A DNA stretch of 64,000 bases from Cupriavidus lacunae (GTDB taxonomy: Bacteria; Pseudomonadota; Gammaproteobacteria; Burkholderiales; Burkholderiaceae), in assembly GCF_003353055.1 (NCBI RefSeq), contig NZ_QKWJ01000028.1, forward strand, positions 21,304 through 85,303. Direction: 5' to 3'. The notes beneath the pieces were generated by a model, which did not search any database, was not told the DNA's origin, and worked only from the letters and a program-made list of their open reading frames with translations. Made by a program: the position numbers and the translations under genes. Below, in pieces: positions 1 through 8,759 of this stretch (positions are counted from its first letter, which is position 1; each line of letters opens with the position of its first letter).

Positions 1-1044
1 GGCTTTTTCCCCCTTGCCGCATCTGCCGCCAGCGTAACCCTGTATGGGGTTGCCGACAGCTTTATCGGCTATTTCAGCAATTCGGATAAGAGCGTCACGA
101 GCCTGAACAGCGGTGGCCTGGCTGGCTCGCGCTGGGGAATGCGCGGCACCGAAGATCTGTCGGCGGATCTCAAGGCCGCTTTCGTTCTTGAGGGCGGCTA
201 CAACATGGATACCGGTACTAACGCGCAGGGCGGCCGTCTGTTTGGCCGTCGCGCAACTGTCGGTATGCGCAGCAATACTTATGGCGAGATCGCGCTGGGT
301 CGGCAGCCCACGCCGGGCTACGACTTCGCCGCGATTTTCGATCCCGTACTGATGGCTCCGGGTTCGGTGGCAGCATCGCTCACCGGCGAGTCGAGCAATC
401 CGTGGATGTTCAACCCGCTCAATGATCCGGCCCGCGCGGATAACGCGGTCCGCTACAACTCGCCATCCTTCGGCGGCGTAACGGTTTCGGCAGCGCATGT
501 GTTTAGCGAGAATGCGGGCACGCCGGTCAACCGCAACTACGACATCGTCACGTTCCTCTACACGGCCAATAAGCTGAACGCCGGCTACGGCTTTGCGCGC
601 GCCACGGGAACGACCAACCTGACGCCGGACACCAGCCGTCAACTCGAGCACGCGTTCGCGGCGTCTTACGAGACGCCCTGGGCCACCCTCTACGTCAACT
701 ATCAATTGCGCTACCGGCTGGGAGCGGCGCATGACTCGGCGTGGCAAGTCGGCACCACCATTCCGGTTGGCGCGGCCGGCAATCTGAAGCTTGCCTACGG
801 CATGCGCGACAGCGGAGTGACGAACGGCCTCCCGGATAACACGCCGACGGCGGACGTGGCCGCATGGGCCATCGGCTACACCTACGACTTATCCAAGCGC
901 ACCACGCTGTACGCCTTCTTCAAGCGCCTCGAAAACCGCGGTTCGTCAAAGCAAACGATTTATCCGCCTGGCGGGCTCGCTGCGCCCACCCAGTTGCATG
1001 AGAACGTGAACGCGCTTGGCGCGGGCATATATCACCGTTTCTGA
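1..1044 (+). CDS. Gram-negative porin, 5' end missing
   Basis: Outer-membrane general porin of the betaproteobacterial 16-stranded trimeric family, which lets small hydrophilic solutes diffuse in. The reading frame is open from base 1. It begins in the end of a signal peptide (Ala-Ser-Ala-Ala) followed by the typical mature start SVTLYGVADSFIGY, so only the first part of the signal peptide lies outside the window. A constriction-loop-like stretch and alternating beta-strand patterns follow, and the protein ends in Tyr-His-Arg-Phe, the terminal aromatic residue needed for BAM-dependent insertion. About 347 residues are visible, close to the usual mature length. It lies 18 bp upstream of the next gene and may provide entry for that operon's substrate, which is inference. 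Confidence 0.93.
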   Translation, partial: GFFPLAASAASVTLYGVADSFIGYFSNSDKSVTSLNSGGLAGSRWGMRGTEDLSADLKAAFVLEGGYNMDTGTNAQGGRLFGRRATVGMRSNTYGEIALGRQPTPGYDFAAIFDPVLMAPGSVAASLTGESSNPWMFNPLNDPARADNAVRYNSPSFGGVTVSAAHVFSENAGTPVNRNYDIVTFLYTANKLNAGYGFARATGTTNLTPDTSRQLEHAFAASYETPWATLYVNYQLRYRLGAAHDSAWQVGTTIPVGAAGNLKLAYGMRDSGVTNGLPDNTPTADVAAWAIGYTYDLSKRTTLYAFFKRLENRGSSKQTIYPPGGLAAPTQLHENVNALGAGIYHRF

Positions 1045-1062
1045 CGCAGCCGGAGTTCATCG

Positions 1063-1554
1063 ATGAAAACGAATACCGCAATGAAAGCGAGCAAGACCCG
1101 CGCGATCTCCATCGGGGTCGGGATCGCGATCGCACTATCGTTCGCTTACAGCCTGCATTTCAATCCGCGATGGTACGGCGACAACGGCCCCGGCGTGGGA
1201 AAGCTCCCGCGCATTATCGTGCTGGACTATATGAAGCAAGCATACGACAAGGGTCGGGGCGCGGAGGCCGCGCAGGGATATTTCTCGCCGAAGATGGTCG
1301 ACCACAATCCCGGCTCGATCGAGTTGCGCGATGGCCCGCCGATCCGCCACGAGATCCGGCAGGTTATCGCCGAAGGCCTGGTTGTCGCTGTTTACCACCA
1401 TGTGGAAGCGGCGCGAGGCGAGCCGGCTATCGATGTGCTTGACGTGTTAAGGACGAGCGCCTATACGGGCCGGATTGCCGAAAGGCAGCGCTTCGTCCAA
1501 TTCCCGCCGGCCGGCGAGGCCGCGAAGACTGCCCATTCCGGAGATGCCAAATGA
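1063..1554 (+). CDS. Membrane-anchored SnoaL-like (NTF2-fold) protein
   Basis: A 163-residue protein with a hydrophobic anchor at about residues 14-31 and then a domain resembling the SnoaL/NTF2-like polyketide cyclase and steroid isomerase fold. The recognisable part is MVDHNPGSIELRDGPP followed by a VVAVYHH strand, the usual Y-x-QHNP...G and VAVH pattern of predicted SnoaL-like proteins. Family members isomerise, hydrate or cyclise ring compounds, but no specific reaction can be assigned. The N-terminal anchor is unusual because most relatives are soluble. The stop codon overlaps the next ATG by four bases (ATGA), so translation is probably coupled to the following DoxX-like gene. Confidence 0.6.
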   Translation: MKTNTAMKASKTRAISIGVGIAIALSFAYSLHFNPRWYGDNGPGVGKLPRIIVLDYMKQAYDKGRGAEAAQGYFSPKMVDHNPGSIELRDGPPIRHEIRQVIAEGLVVAVYHHVEAARGEPAIDVLDVLRTSAYTGRIAERQRFVQFPPAGEAAKTAHSGDAK

Positions 1555-2090
1555 ATACACCGTCCCTTGCGAAAAGGAGGCTGGACGCTGCCATCGCAGG
1601 CCGTCTGGTCATCACCCTGATGCGGCTCGTCCTCGGCGCCTGGATGATCAACAGCGGCCTGAGCCATTGGCTGACGAACTTTGGGTTCCCGCCCATCTTC
1701 CCTCAGCCACTTGGCACCCTGCCAGCTTCGAACGCGATGCTCGTCACGCTGATCGAGACCGGTGTGTTCGACATCGTCAAGGCTTGCGAACTGATAGCGG
1801 GCTTGCTCCTGCTGCTTGACCTGTTCGTCCCCTTCGCGCTGGCGATGACGTTGCCGATCTCGTTCATGGTTTTCTTCAATGCCATTGTCCTTAACCTGCG
1901 GTTCGGAATGCTTTTCAGCACGTCCATGAGCGTGTGGTGCCTGTACCTGAACGTCATCCTGATTCTGGCGTACCTGCGCTATTACCTGCCGATGCTGGCG
2001 TGCCAGACATCGCCGGGGCGTCTCGAAGACTTCAAGCACCTGCCGGCTGCAGTCTTCACTTCGTGCTCCGAAGAACAACGAAGTGCGTGA
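1551..2090 (+). CDS. DoxX-like four-helix membrane protein (copy 1)
   Basis: A 179-residue inner-membrane protein with about four hydrophobic helices, starting at LVITLMRLVLGAWMINSGL, then a VKACELIAGLLLLLDLFVP helix and two more. This is the DoxX/DoxD-like pattern: an Arg in helix 1, a Lys-x-x-Glu in helix 2, and a Pro-rich turn. DoxX relatives include a thiosulfate:quinone oxidoreductase subunit, but most are of unknown function. It overlaps the SnoaL-like gene by 4 bp and lies 51 bp before the Rieske oxygenase. It is the most divergent of four DoxX-like proteins in this cluster and the only one not followed by a microprotein gene. Confidence 0.65.
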   Translation: MNTPSLAKRRLDAAIAGRLVITLMRLVLGAWMINSGLSHWLTNFGFPPIFPQPLGTLPASNAMLVTLIETGVFDIVKACELIAGLLLLLDLFVPFALAMTLPISFMVFFNAIVLNLRFGMLFSTSMSVWCLYLNVILILAYLRYYLPMLACQTSPGRLEDFKHLPAAVFTSCSEEQRSA

Positions 2091-2141
2091 CCCGCGCACA
2101 TCAAGGTAGCCGATCCTCAAAACACAACCTGGAGTAAAGAA

Positions 2142-3191
2142 ATGTTCCTTCGCAATTGCTGGTACATGGTCGGATGGTCCACGGAATTCGCCGACGATGC
2201 CATCGTGCCCTTTACCGTGATGGATGAGCCGCTGGCCATTTATCGCAAGACCGACGGAAGCCTGGCCGCGCTGGAAGACCGCTGCTGCCACCGCCTCGCG
2301 CCACTGTCGGTCGGCCGCAAGGAAGGCGACGAACTGCGCTGCATGTACCACGGCCTGAAGTTCGCTGCGGACGGGCGTTGCACGGAAGTGCCGGGCCAGG
2401 ACCGCATCTCGCCGCGCGTTTGCGTGCGGGCCTACCCGATCGTGGAGAAGCACGGCGCGGCATGGGTCTGGATGGGCGAGGCGGAGAAGGCGGACGAGGC
2501 GCTGGTGCCCCCCATCATCGGGCCGGAGAACGCCGAATGGGCGATGCAATGCTCGACCTTCGACATGGACGTGAATGCCGAGCTGATCTCCGACAATCTC
2601 CTCGACCTCTCGCACGCGCCGTTCGTGCACGAGGCCACCTTCGGTGCCAGCGATCCAGTTGCGCTGAAGATGATGAAGGAAAGTGAAACGAAGCGCGGGG
2701 TCACGCAACTGGAGCGCGGCGTGTTGGCCGACCGCTGGCAGTTGGGCCGCCAGTCCAACCCGTACTTCGGCGCGCGCCCGTGCGACGACCGCGTCGTCAG
2801 CCTGTTCCTGGTGCCGGGCGTCTTTATCCTGACCATCACTTCCTACGAGCCGGGCGTGCTCGAGCGCAGCGAGGGCGGCGACGTAACCGAGACGCCGATT
2901 TTCAAGCGCTGCACTTGCCAGATGATCACGCCTATCAGCAAGAACAAGTCGCGCTTCTTCTTCAACTTCGGGCCGTGGGCCGCCGCCGCCGACTTGAAGC
3001 AGCATTGCTTCGGCATCGCCGACGCCGCCTTCCAGGAAGACAAGCGGATCATCGAGGCGCAGCAAGACATGATCCACCGTTCGCCCGGCCGCAAGTATGT
3101 GCTGCTCCCGATGGACCAGCCGGTCGTCCGCTACAACGAGATCTACTCCCGCCTGCTGGCCGATGAGCAGCCGGTTGTCGAGCCGGCCTGA
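2142..3191 (+). CDS. Rieske non-heme iron oxygenase, VanA type
   Basis: A 349-residue oxygenase component of a Rieske monooxygenase, the family of vanillate O-demethylase VanA and related O-demethylases and hydroxylases. The [2Fe-2S] ligands are visible as C48-x-H50 and C67-x2-H70. The mononuclear iron motif N-x2-D-x2-H-x4-H is N152, D155, H158 and H163, giving the bridging Asp and the two His ligands. Length matches VanA-type enzymes. The start has a GGAG site 8-9 bases upstream. It would use O2 and electrons from a reductase, yet no reductase or ferredoxin gene is present in the window. The following gene is an FAD dehydrogenase, so the two probably act on the same ring compound. The substrate is unknown. 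Confidence 0.9.
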   Translation: MFLRNCWYMVGWSTEFADDAIVPFTVMDEPLAIYRKTDGSLAALEDRCCHRLAPLSVGRKEGDELRCMYHGLKFAADGRCTEVPGQDRISPRVCVRAYPIVEKHGAAWVWMGEAEKADEALVPPIIGPENAEWAMQCSTFDMDVNAELISDNLLDLSHAPFVHEATFGASDPVALKMMKESETKRGVTQLERGVLADRWQLGRQSNPYFGARPCDDRVVSLFLVPGVFILTITSYEPGVLERSEGGDVTETPIFKRCTCQMITPISKNKSRFFFNFGPWAAAADLKQHCFGIADAAFQEDKRIIEAQQDMIHRSPGRKYVLLPMDQPVVRYNEIYSRLLADEQPVVEPA

Positions 3192-3225
3192 ATCGTTGCG
3201 ACCGAGAGGATTTCGAGAAAAGAAG

Positions 3226-4797
3226 ATGGAACAGAAGACGCATGCAGTGAACTGGTCGCCGCCGGCGTGGGACGACGAGGCCGACATGGTGGTGGTCGGC
3301 TACGGCGGCGCGGGCGCGACGTTCGCCTTCGCAGCAGCCGAGGCCGGCGCCGAGGTGCTGGTGCTGGAAAAGGGCGATCGCGGCGGCGGCAATTCGGTTT
3401 GCGTCGCGGGCGGGCTCATCATGACCTCGACTGACGAGGCCGCCACGTTCGAATACATGAACTGGCTGTGCGCCGGACAGACCGACGAGCCGGTCCTGCG
3501 CAACTTTGTCGCAGGCCTGAAGGACATCCCGGCCTTCCAGCACAAGCTGGAGCTGCCGCTGAAGGACAACCCCAGGCCCTTCAGCGCGCCGGGATTCTTC
3601 CCAGAGTTTCCGGGCGCGCCAGGCGCCGCCAGCATCCACGGTATGAGCGTGGTGGCCGCGCCCGGTGGGGCAGGGCTGTACAACGCCATCGCGGCGGTGG
3701 CCGAGAAGCACGGTGCGCGCGTTCAATGCAATACGACGGTGACGCAGCTCGTGCAGGATCCGGTGTCGTGCGCCATCCTTGGCGTGCTTGCCCGCACCGC
3801 CGACGGCCGCACCATCGCCGTCAAGGCACGCAAGGCGACCGTGCTCGCCAGTGGCGGCTTCGAGTTCGACGCCGAGATGTGCCGGCAGTACCTGACGCCG
3901 TGCCCCATCCATTTCCTTGGCAGCCCGAACCTGACCGGCGACGGCATCCGCATGGCGCAGGAAGTCGGCGCGCAGCTCTGGCATATGAATGCCGTGGCGG
4001 GGCCGCTGAACTGGGGCATCAAGGTGGACGGCGGTCGCGTGTACGTGACGTACGACCTCAACAAGGTAGCAGGCTTCGGCTATAACTCGGGCGCGTTCAA
4101 GGACGGCGGCAGCCTGATCTGGGTGAATCGTCAGGCTGCACGCTTCCACAACGAGACCACCGATACGGCCGATGTCCGCCACGGTCTAGGCAATCGCGCC
4201 ACCTGGCTGGCCACCAACCCTGATGTGCCCGAGTTCATCAACGTGCCCGCCTTCCACATCTTCGACGAGAAGGTCCGCTCGGGCGGCGCCGCCATGACGA
4301 CGCTGAACTCGCGCACCCCGCCGTGGAGCCAGGACAACCTCGCCGAATTGGAGAACGGCTGGATCATCCAGGCTGACACGCTGGAGGAGCTGGCGCTGAA
4401 GTGCCGCTGGGACGCCGAGCCGGGCGCCTGGCCCGCCGGCCATCTGGACCCCGAAGCGCTGAAGGCCACCGTGGCGCGCTACAACGCGCAATGCGTAGCC
4501 GGCGAGGACACCGACTTCGGTCGCAAGAACTTCCTCGTCCCGCTCGATAAAGGTCCGTACTACGCCATCGGCCCGATGCTGCCGACCTTCCTGAACACGC
4601 ACGGCGGCCCTCGTCACGACGCCCGCCAGCGCGTGCTCGACCAGCGCGGCGCTCCCATCCCGCGCCTGTACGCCATCGGCGAATGCGGCTCGTTGTGGGG
4701 CCCTTACTACAACTCGATGGGCGACATTGCGGAGTTCATCGTGTCGGGCCGCACCGCCGCGCGCGCGACGCTGGAAGAAGCCGCCTGGGACCGCTGA
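3226..4797 (+). CDS. FAD-dependent dehydrogenase, fumarate reductase/KstD-like fold
   Basis: A 523-residue flavoprotein of the FAD_binding_2 family (fumarate reductase flavoprotein, 3-ketosteroid delta-1-dehydrogenase and relatives). The N-terminal dinucleotide motif is VVVGYGGAGATFAFAAAEAG followed by an acidic strand end (VLVLEKG). The C-terminus carries the second FAD contact, YAIGECGSLWGPYYNSMGD. The ATG at 3226 follows an AGAGGA site and lies 34 bp after the Rieske stop codon. An upstream in-frame extension would run into the previous gene and is less likely. It probably desaturates or reduces a cyclic intermediate in the cytoplasm. The KstD resemblance alone does not prove a steroid substrate. 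Confidence 0.85.
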   Translation: MEQKTHAVNWSPPAWDDEADMVVVGYGGAGATFAFAAAEAGAEVLVLEKGDRGGGNSVCVAGGLIMTSTDEAATFEYMNWLCAGQTDEPVLRNFVAGLKDIPAFQHKLELPLKDNPRPFSAPGFFPEFPGAPGAASIHGMSVVAAPGGAGLYNAIAAVAEKHGARVQCNTTVTQLVQDPVSCAILGVLARTADGRTIAVKARKATVLASGGFEFDAEMCRQYLTPCPIHFLGSPNLTGDGIRMAQEVGAQLWHMNAVAGPLNWGIKVDGGRVYVTYDLNKVAGFGYNSGAFKDGGSLIWVNRQAARFHNETTDTADVRHGLGNRATWLATNPDVPEFINVPAFHIFDEKVRSGGAAMTTLNSRTPPWSQDNLAELENGWIIQADTLEELALKCRWDAEPGAWPAGHLDPEALKATVARYNAQCVAGEDTDFGRKNFLVPLDKGPYYAIGPMLPTFLNTHGGPRHDARQRVLDQRGAPIPRLYAIGECGSLWGPYYNSMGDIAEFIVSGRTAARATLEEAAWDR

Positions 4798-4842
4798 GGC
4801 CCGAGCAACGAGAGTTCGAAGAACCGAAAACCGGAGACAATC

Positions 4843-6207
4843 ATGTTGGAAAGCCCCACCACAATCCAGTCGCCGCCCCGCAGGTCCGCAGCGGCCGCGC
4901 CGACGCCGGCGATATCGGCGGTGGAGCCAGGCGGCTGGGCGTTGCTGTTCGTGCTCACCCTGGTCTATATCGTGTCGTTCATCGACCGTGGCGCCATCTC
5001 GCTGGTGGTCGGCCCCATCAAGCAGGATCTCGGGGCCACCGACCTGGAAGTGAGTTGGCTGCTCGGGCTGTCGTTCATGCTGCTGTACAGCGTGCTGGGC
5101 GTTCCCGCCGGCTATCTGGTCGACCTGTATCGGCGAAAATATCTGCTGAGCGGAGCCATCCTGATGTGGTCCGGCGTGCAGATGCTGTGCGGACTGAGCA
5201 ATACGTACTGGCACCTGTTCCTCGCGCGTATCGGCCTGGGCGTAGGGGAAGCCATGCTGCCCCCGGCGGCGTCGTCGATGATTCGAGACGCCTTTCCGCC
5301 GGAGCGGCGCGGGCTCGCGTTCGGCATCTACAACATCGGGCCGCTACTGGGCACCGGGCTGGCGCTGGTGCTCGGCAGTTTCCTGCTGACGTTTGCGGCC
5401 AGCGGAAAGCTGGCGGGCGTGCCGCTGCTGGGGGCGCTGAAGCCTTGGCAATTCGTCCTGATCGTTCCGGGCTTGCTGGGCGTGCCGCTCGCCGCGTTGA
5501 CGCTGCTGCTGCGCGAGCCGCCGCGACGCGATGCCGTCGTTCAGGCAGATCGCGTCACCTATCCGGCTGCACTGCGCTTCGCATGGCAGCACCGTGCCGT
5601 CTACGGGCCGCTGTGGATCGCCATCTGCCTCTACGGTATTGCCATCGGCAGCCAACTGGCGTGGCTGCCCGAAATCATCAACCGCTCAATGGGCATCGCA
5701 CGCCCCGAGATTGGCAAGACGCTTGGCGCGATCAGCGTAGTGGTTTCGCCGCTGGGCCTGCTGTTCTTCGGTAGTGTGGCGGATAAGCTGCAGAAGCGCT
5801 GGAGCGACGCACCGGTTCGCGTCGCGATCGGCTCGACCGCAGTGGCCGCGCTTATCACCGCCTGTTTCCCGCTGATTCACAGTGCCCAGTTCGGCGCCAT
5901 CGCATACGGCGCGCAGACCTTCTTCTTCGTGATCTTCGCCGTAGCCGGCGGTGCCACCATGGCCAATTTCACGCCGGGCAACATGATGGGCAAGCTGACC
6001 GCCCTCTATTACCTCATCACCAATCTGCTCGGGCTGGCGCTCGGTCCTACGGTCTGTGCGCTGGTGGCGCGGCTTTTCTTCGACGGCCCCAACGCGCTCG
6101 GCCATGCGTTTGTGGCGTGTTACGTAGTCTCGGTCGGCATAGCCGTGTACCTGCTGGTGTGCGTCTCGCGAGCGCTCCGGGCAGCAAGTCGGCTTCGCGC
6201 CTCCTGA
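4843..6207 (+). CDS. MFS transporter, spinster-like
   Basis: A 454-residue major facilitator with twelve predicted helices. Helix 1 holds SFIDRGAISLVVGPIKQDLG, the Asp-Arg signature of the anion:cation symporter and spinster-like groups. The helix 2-3 loop has GYLVDLYRRKYLLSG, and helix 4 is followed by LARIGLGVGEAMLPPAASSM. The start has a GGAGA site. It is 45 bp after the dehydrogenase gene, so it very likely imports the compound attacked by the Rieske oxygenase and dehydrogenase, or exports a product. Direction and substrate are inferred from context. Confidence 0.88.
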   Translation: MLESPTTIQSPPRRSAAAAPTPAISAVEPGGWALLFVLTLVYIVSFIDRGAISLVVGPIKQDLGATDLEVSWLLGLSFMLLYSVLGVPAGYLVDLYRRKYLLSGAILMWSGVQMLCGLSNTYWHLFLARIGLGVGEAMLPPAASSMIRDAFPPERRGLAFGIYNIGPLLGTGLALVLGSFLLTFAASGKLAGVPLLGALKPWQFVLIVPGLLGVPLAALTLLLREPPRRDAVVQADRVTYPAALRFAWQHRAVYGPLWIAICLYGIAIGSQLAWLPEIINRSMGIARPEIGKTLGAISVVVSPLGLLFFGSVADKLQKRWSDAPVRVAIGSTAVAALITACFPLIHSAQFGAIAYGAQTFFFVIFAVAGGATMANFTPGNMMGKLTALYYLITNLLGLALGPTVCALVARLFFDGPNALGHAFVACYVVSVGIAVYLLVCVSRALRAASRLRAS

Positions 6208-6274
6208 TCCACGGCCTCGTGCCGCGCCACGCCCACGCATCCATTTTTGTCTGACCGCAAAAAGGAAACTGCCA

Positions 6275-6742
6275 ATGCATGCCGCCGAAAAATCGCCATG
6301 GAAATATCTTGTCCTGTGGCTCAGGTTGTACTTCGCCATTCACTATCTGGCGTCAGGCTTGAATTTCGTCATCTTCAACTTCGTTCCGGATTTCAGTCAT
6401 GCCGGGCGGGTGGGGCCGTATCTTCATGCCATGGCGGATATCGGCTTTTACCAGGTAATCAAGTACCTCGAGGTCGTGCTGGGGACGATGTTGCTTTTCA
6501 ATCTGGCAGTGCCGCTCGCGCTGATTGTGATGGCTGGCATAAGCGTCACGATCATCTACTTGAATCTCTTCATTTCCCCCGCGCCCCGGCAGTTGTTCAC
6601 CGGGCTCCAGGAGCTGCTTCTCAATGGCGCCCTCTTGCTCGCCTACGGGGGGTACTACGCGAATTTCTGTCGAGTCAAGACAAGACCGCTTTGGTTTTGG
6701 GACGGGGTGTCGCACGCATCACGCGCTGAAACGAGAGAGTAA
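6275..6742 (+). CDS. DoxX-like membrane protein (copy 2)
   Basis: A 155-residue, four-helix DoxX-like inner-membrane protein. It opens with KSPWKYLVLWLRLYFAIHYL, and the second helix VIKYLEVVLGTMLLFNLAVP keeps the conserved Lys and Glu. It then has APRQLFTGLQELLLNGALLL and an AYGGYY motif. Copies 3 and 4 downstream share these signatures closely. A GGAAA site precedes the ATG. It is followed after 93 bp by a 57-residue membrane protein, and the same DoxX-plus-microprotein arrangement recurs twice downstream. Function is unknown. Guesses are a quinone-reactive or scaffold membrane protein serving the pathway enzymes. Confidence 0.7.
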   Translation: MHAAEKSPWKYLVLWLRLYFAIHYLASGLNFVIFNFVPDFSHAGRVGPYLHAMADIGFYQVIKYLEVVLGTMLLFNLAVPLALIVMAGISVTIIYLNLFISPAPRQLFTGLQELLLNGALLLAYGGYYANFCRVKTRPLWFWDGVSHASRAETRE

Positions 6743-6835
6743 AGGCGACTGGCAGGACGGCATGTCGTCAACACTTCGATTCATGAAAGCCGCCCGATTG
6801 GCCATGCATTGCCGGTCTGGTGGGAGGAGATAAAC

Positions 6836-7009
6836 GTGATTAAGGATCTAGTCATTGTTGTGGCAGTGATCGTGGCGACGATATTCATCGTCATGGCTGC
6901 CTCTACCAGCTTCGGAGCAAGACCGCTGCGGATCTACGACTACGGCCCGCCGCTGGCCGCGGGCGTGGTTGCCGTGGTTGCGCTGCTCCGTGACGTCAGA
7001 AGGAAGTGA
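6836..7009 (+). CDS. Membrane microprotein 1 (57 aa), partner of DoxX copy 2
   Basis: A GTG start at 6836 sits seven bases after a GGAGGAG site (6822-6829), better than the upstream in-frame TTG at 6809. The product has two hydrophobic helices around a polar centre reading STSFGARPLRIYDYG, and ends in a basic tail (RDVRRK). The centre matches the microproteins at 8760 and 9584, which have STGLGYADYRPLR in the same place, so the three form one family. This copy lacks the cysteine seen in the others. It ends 7 bp before the MLE-like gene and is probably co-translated with it. The family is not recognised. Confidence 0.6.
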   Translation: MIKDLVIVVAVIVATIFIVMAASTSFGARPLRIYDYGPPLAAGVVAVVALLRDVRRK

Positions 7010-7016
7010 CGCCGCC

Positions 7017-8189
7017 ATGAAAATCACCAAAGTCGAGTGCATTCCGGTATCGATGCCGCTGAAGAAGCCGCTGCGATTGCCGAATGTCACCATCACCAAG
7101 CTTGATACGCTGCTGCTGCGGCTGCATACCGACACCGGTCTGGTGGGCATCGCCGAATCCGGCGATACGTCCTCGTGGTACCGCGGCGAAAGCCAGGCCT
7201 CGATGGTCAGCATGATCTGCGATATATTCGCCCCGCGCATTCTGCTCGGTGAAGACCCGTGCAACATCGAAAAGATCGTCGGCGCGATGGACACGCTGGC
7301 GCGCGACAACAACCAGGCCAAGGGACTGGTCGACTGCGCGCTGCACGACCTGAAGGGAAAGGCACTGGGCGTGCCGGTCTACCAGTTGCTCGGCGGACGC
7401 ACACGCGAATCGGCGCCGCTTGGCTGGGTGCTGTCCGCCGGCGAGCCGGACAAGGTGGCCGAGGCCGCGCTGGCAGCCCGGGAAGCCGGCTTTGTCGCCT
7501 TCAAGCTGAAGGTGGGGCGCGGCACCTTCGACAACGATGTGGCGACCGCCGCAGCCGTGCGCAAGGCGCTGGGCGATAGCGCGCGCATCTGCCTGGACGC
7601 CAATGGCTCGTGGAACTACGAGCAGGCCCTGCGCACGATCCGAAAGCTCGATGCCTATCGACTGGACTTCGTCGAACAGCCCCTGCCCAACTGGGACATC
7701 GAGGGCATGGCGCGACTGCGGCAGCGCATCGAGACGCCCTTGTACGCCGACGAGGCAGCGCAGGAGTTGCATCACCTGAAGGAAATCGCCGAGCGGCGCG
7801 CAGCCGACGGCGTAATCCTGAAGGTGCAGAAGGTCGGCGGCTTGTTGAAGTCGCAGCGCTTCCTCGCCGTGGCCCAGATGTTCGACTTGCCAGTGATGTG
7901 CAGCACGCTGATCGGCTCCGGCGTGGAGGCCTGTCCGACCGCCCATCTGTGGGTGGCGAACCAGTGGGCTTGCCAGTTCATCAGCGAGAGCACCGGGCCG
8001 CTGGCCGTGCATGGCGTCTGGAACAGCGAAGACATCCCGCAGGGTGCGGACCTTGCCCTGCAAGGCGCGCGATTCCATCGCGGCCATGTATCCCCCGGCG
8101 ACGGTCCGGGCCTTGGCGTGGAACTGAACGAGGCACTGCTCGCGCAGATTCGCACCGAGGGCCGTCCTGCGCGGGTGGTCAACCTGTAG
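7017..8189 (+). CDS. Mandelate racemase/muconate lactonizing enzyme family protein
   Basis: A 390-residue enolase-superfamily enzyme that abstracts an alpha proton from a carboxylate through an Mg2+-stabilised enolate. The N-terminal capping domain covers about residues 1-125, and the TIM barrel has K163-x-K165 (FKLKVG), metal ligands D194 (LDANGSW), E220 (VEQPLP) and D245 (YADEA), and a Lys at the end of strand six (ILKVQK). This is the MLE/dipeptide epimerase arrangement. The ATG at 7017 is chosen because the track upstream overlaps microprotein 1. In this operon a cycloisomerase or racemase step on a ring-cleavage or side-chain acid is plausible, but the exact reaction is unknown. Confidence 0.88.
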   Translation: MKITKVECIPVSMPLKKPLRLPNVTITKLDTLLLRLHTDTGLVGIAESGDTSSWYRGESQASMVSMICDIFAPRILLGEDPCNIEKIVGAMDTLARDNNQAKGLVDCALHDLKGKALGVPVYQLLGGRTRESAPLGWVLSAGEPDKVAEAALAAREAGFVAFKLKVGRGTFDNDVATAAAVRKALGDSARICLDANGSWNYEQALRTIRKLDAYRLDFVEQPLPNWDIEGMARLRQRIETPLYADEAAQELHHLKEIAERRAADGVILKVQKVGGLLKSQRFLAVAQMFDLPVMCSTLIGSGVEACPTAHLWVANQWACQFISESTGPLAVHGVWNSEDIPQGADLALQGARFHRGHVSPGDGPGLGVELNEALLAQIRTEGRPARVVNL

Positions 8190-8236
8190 GGCGCCCCTGA
8201 CCCGCCAGGATTTCAATTCATCTCAAGGAGACAGAC

Positions 8237-8734
8237 ATGAGCAGGGCCAATCAATCACCCTGGAAGTACGCGATCCTATGGTTGCGCATCTATTTTGGCG
8301 CGCACCTTTTCTACTCAGGTGCCCGCTTCATCCTGACTTCGTACGTCCCCGAGATACCGGGCATTGGCGGGGCCTATGTTGCCGCCGCCTCAGACATCTA
8401 CATCTACCAGCTAATCAAGTACATGGAGTGCGTGCTTGGCCTGATGCTGCTGACCAATCGCGGCGTGCTGCTGGCATTGATGCTTGAGATGCCGGCTACG
8501 GTCAACATCTTCTGGCTGAACACCTTCATCGTGGCAACGCCGCGCCAGCTCTTCACGGGCCCGCAGGAGCTGTTCATGAATGGCGCGCTGCTGCTCGCCT
8601 ACGGTGGTTACTACGTGTCGGTCCTGCAGGCGAAGGTCGAGCCGATGTGGCTGTGGGATGGACTGAAGAAGGTCGCAAGCGCGCGCGAACGCGGCGACGC
8701 CGCGCCTACCTCGGTCCAACAGATTGAAGCCTGA
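8237..8734 (+). CDS. DoxX-like membrane protein (copy 3)
   Basis: A 165-residue four-helix protein, clearly paralogous to copies 2 and 4. It has QSPWKYAILWLRIYFGAHL at the N-terminus, LIKYMECVLGLMLLTNRGV in helix two, TPRQLFTGPQELFMNGALLL and AYGGYY, then a conserved tail VEPMWLWDG. The ATG follows an AAGGAGA site. It lies 47 bp after the MLE-like gene and is followed by a 62-residue microprotein. Together with 9072-9802 it forms a near-perfect tandem duplication of a two-gene unit. Confidence 0.7.
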   Translation: MSRANQSPWKYAILWLRIYFGAHLFYSGARFILTSYVPEIPGIGGAYVAAASDIYIYQLIKYMECVLGLMLLTNRGVLLALMLEMPATVNIFWLNTFIVATPRQLFTGPQELFMNGALLLAYGGYYVSVLQAKVEPMWLWDGLKKVASARERGDAAPTSVQQIEA

Positions 8735-8759
8735 ACGAAAGCCTGAACTGGAGACTGCA

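Noticed and set aside
1461..3287. 608-codon minus-strand ORF
   Set aside because: It lies antisense to the Rieske oxygenase and DoxX genes; its product is rich in His, Arg and Asp and lacks any domain. It is a GC-rich shadow.
2142..4797. Steroid ring degradation (KshA plus KstD) as the pathway
   Set aside because: The oxygenase motifs fit the VanA group, there is no reductase, and no other steroid-specific genes (hsa, kstR) are present. The KstD-like fold is shared by many dehydrogenases.
6996..8216. 406-codon minus-strand ORF
   Set aside because: Antisense to the MLE-family gene, which has all active-site residues.
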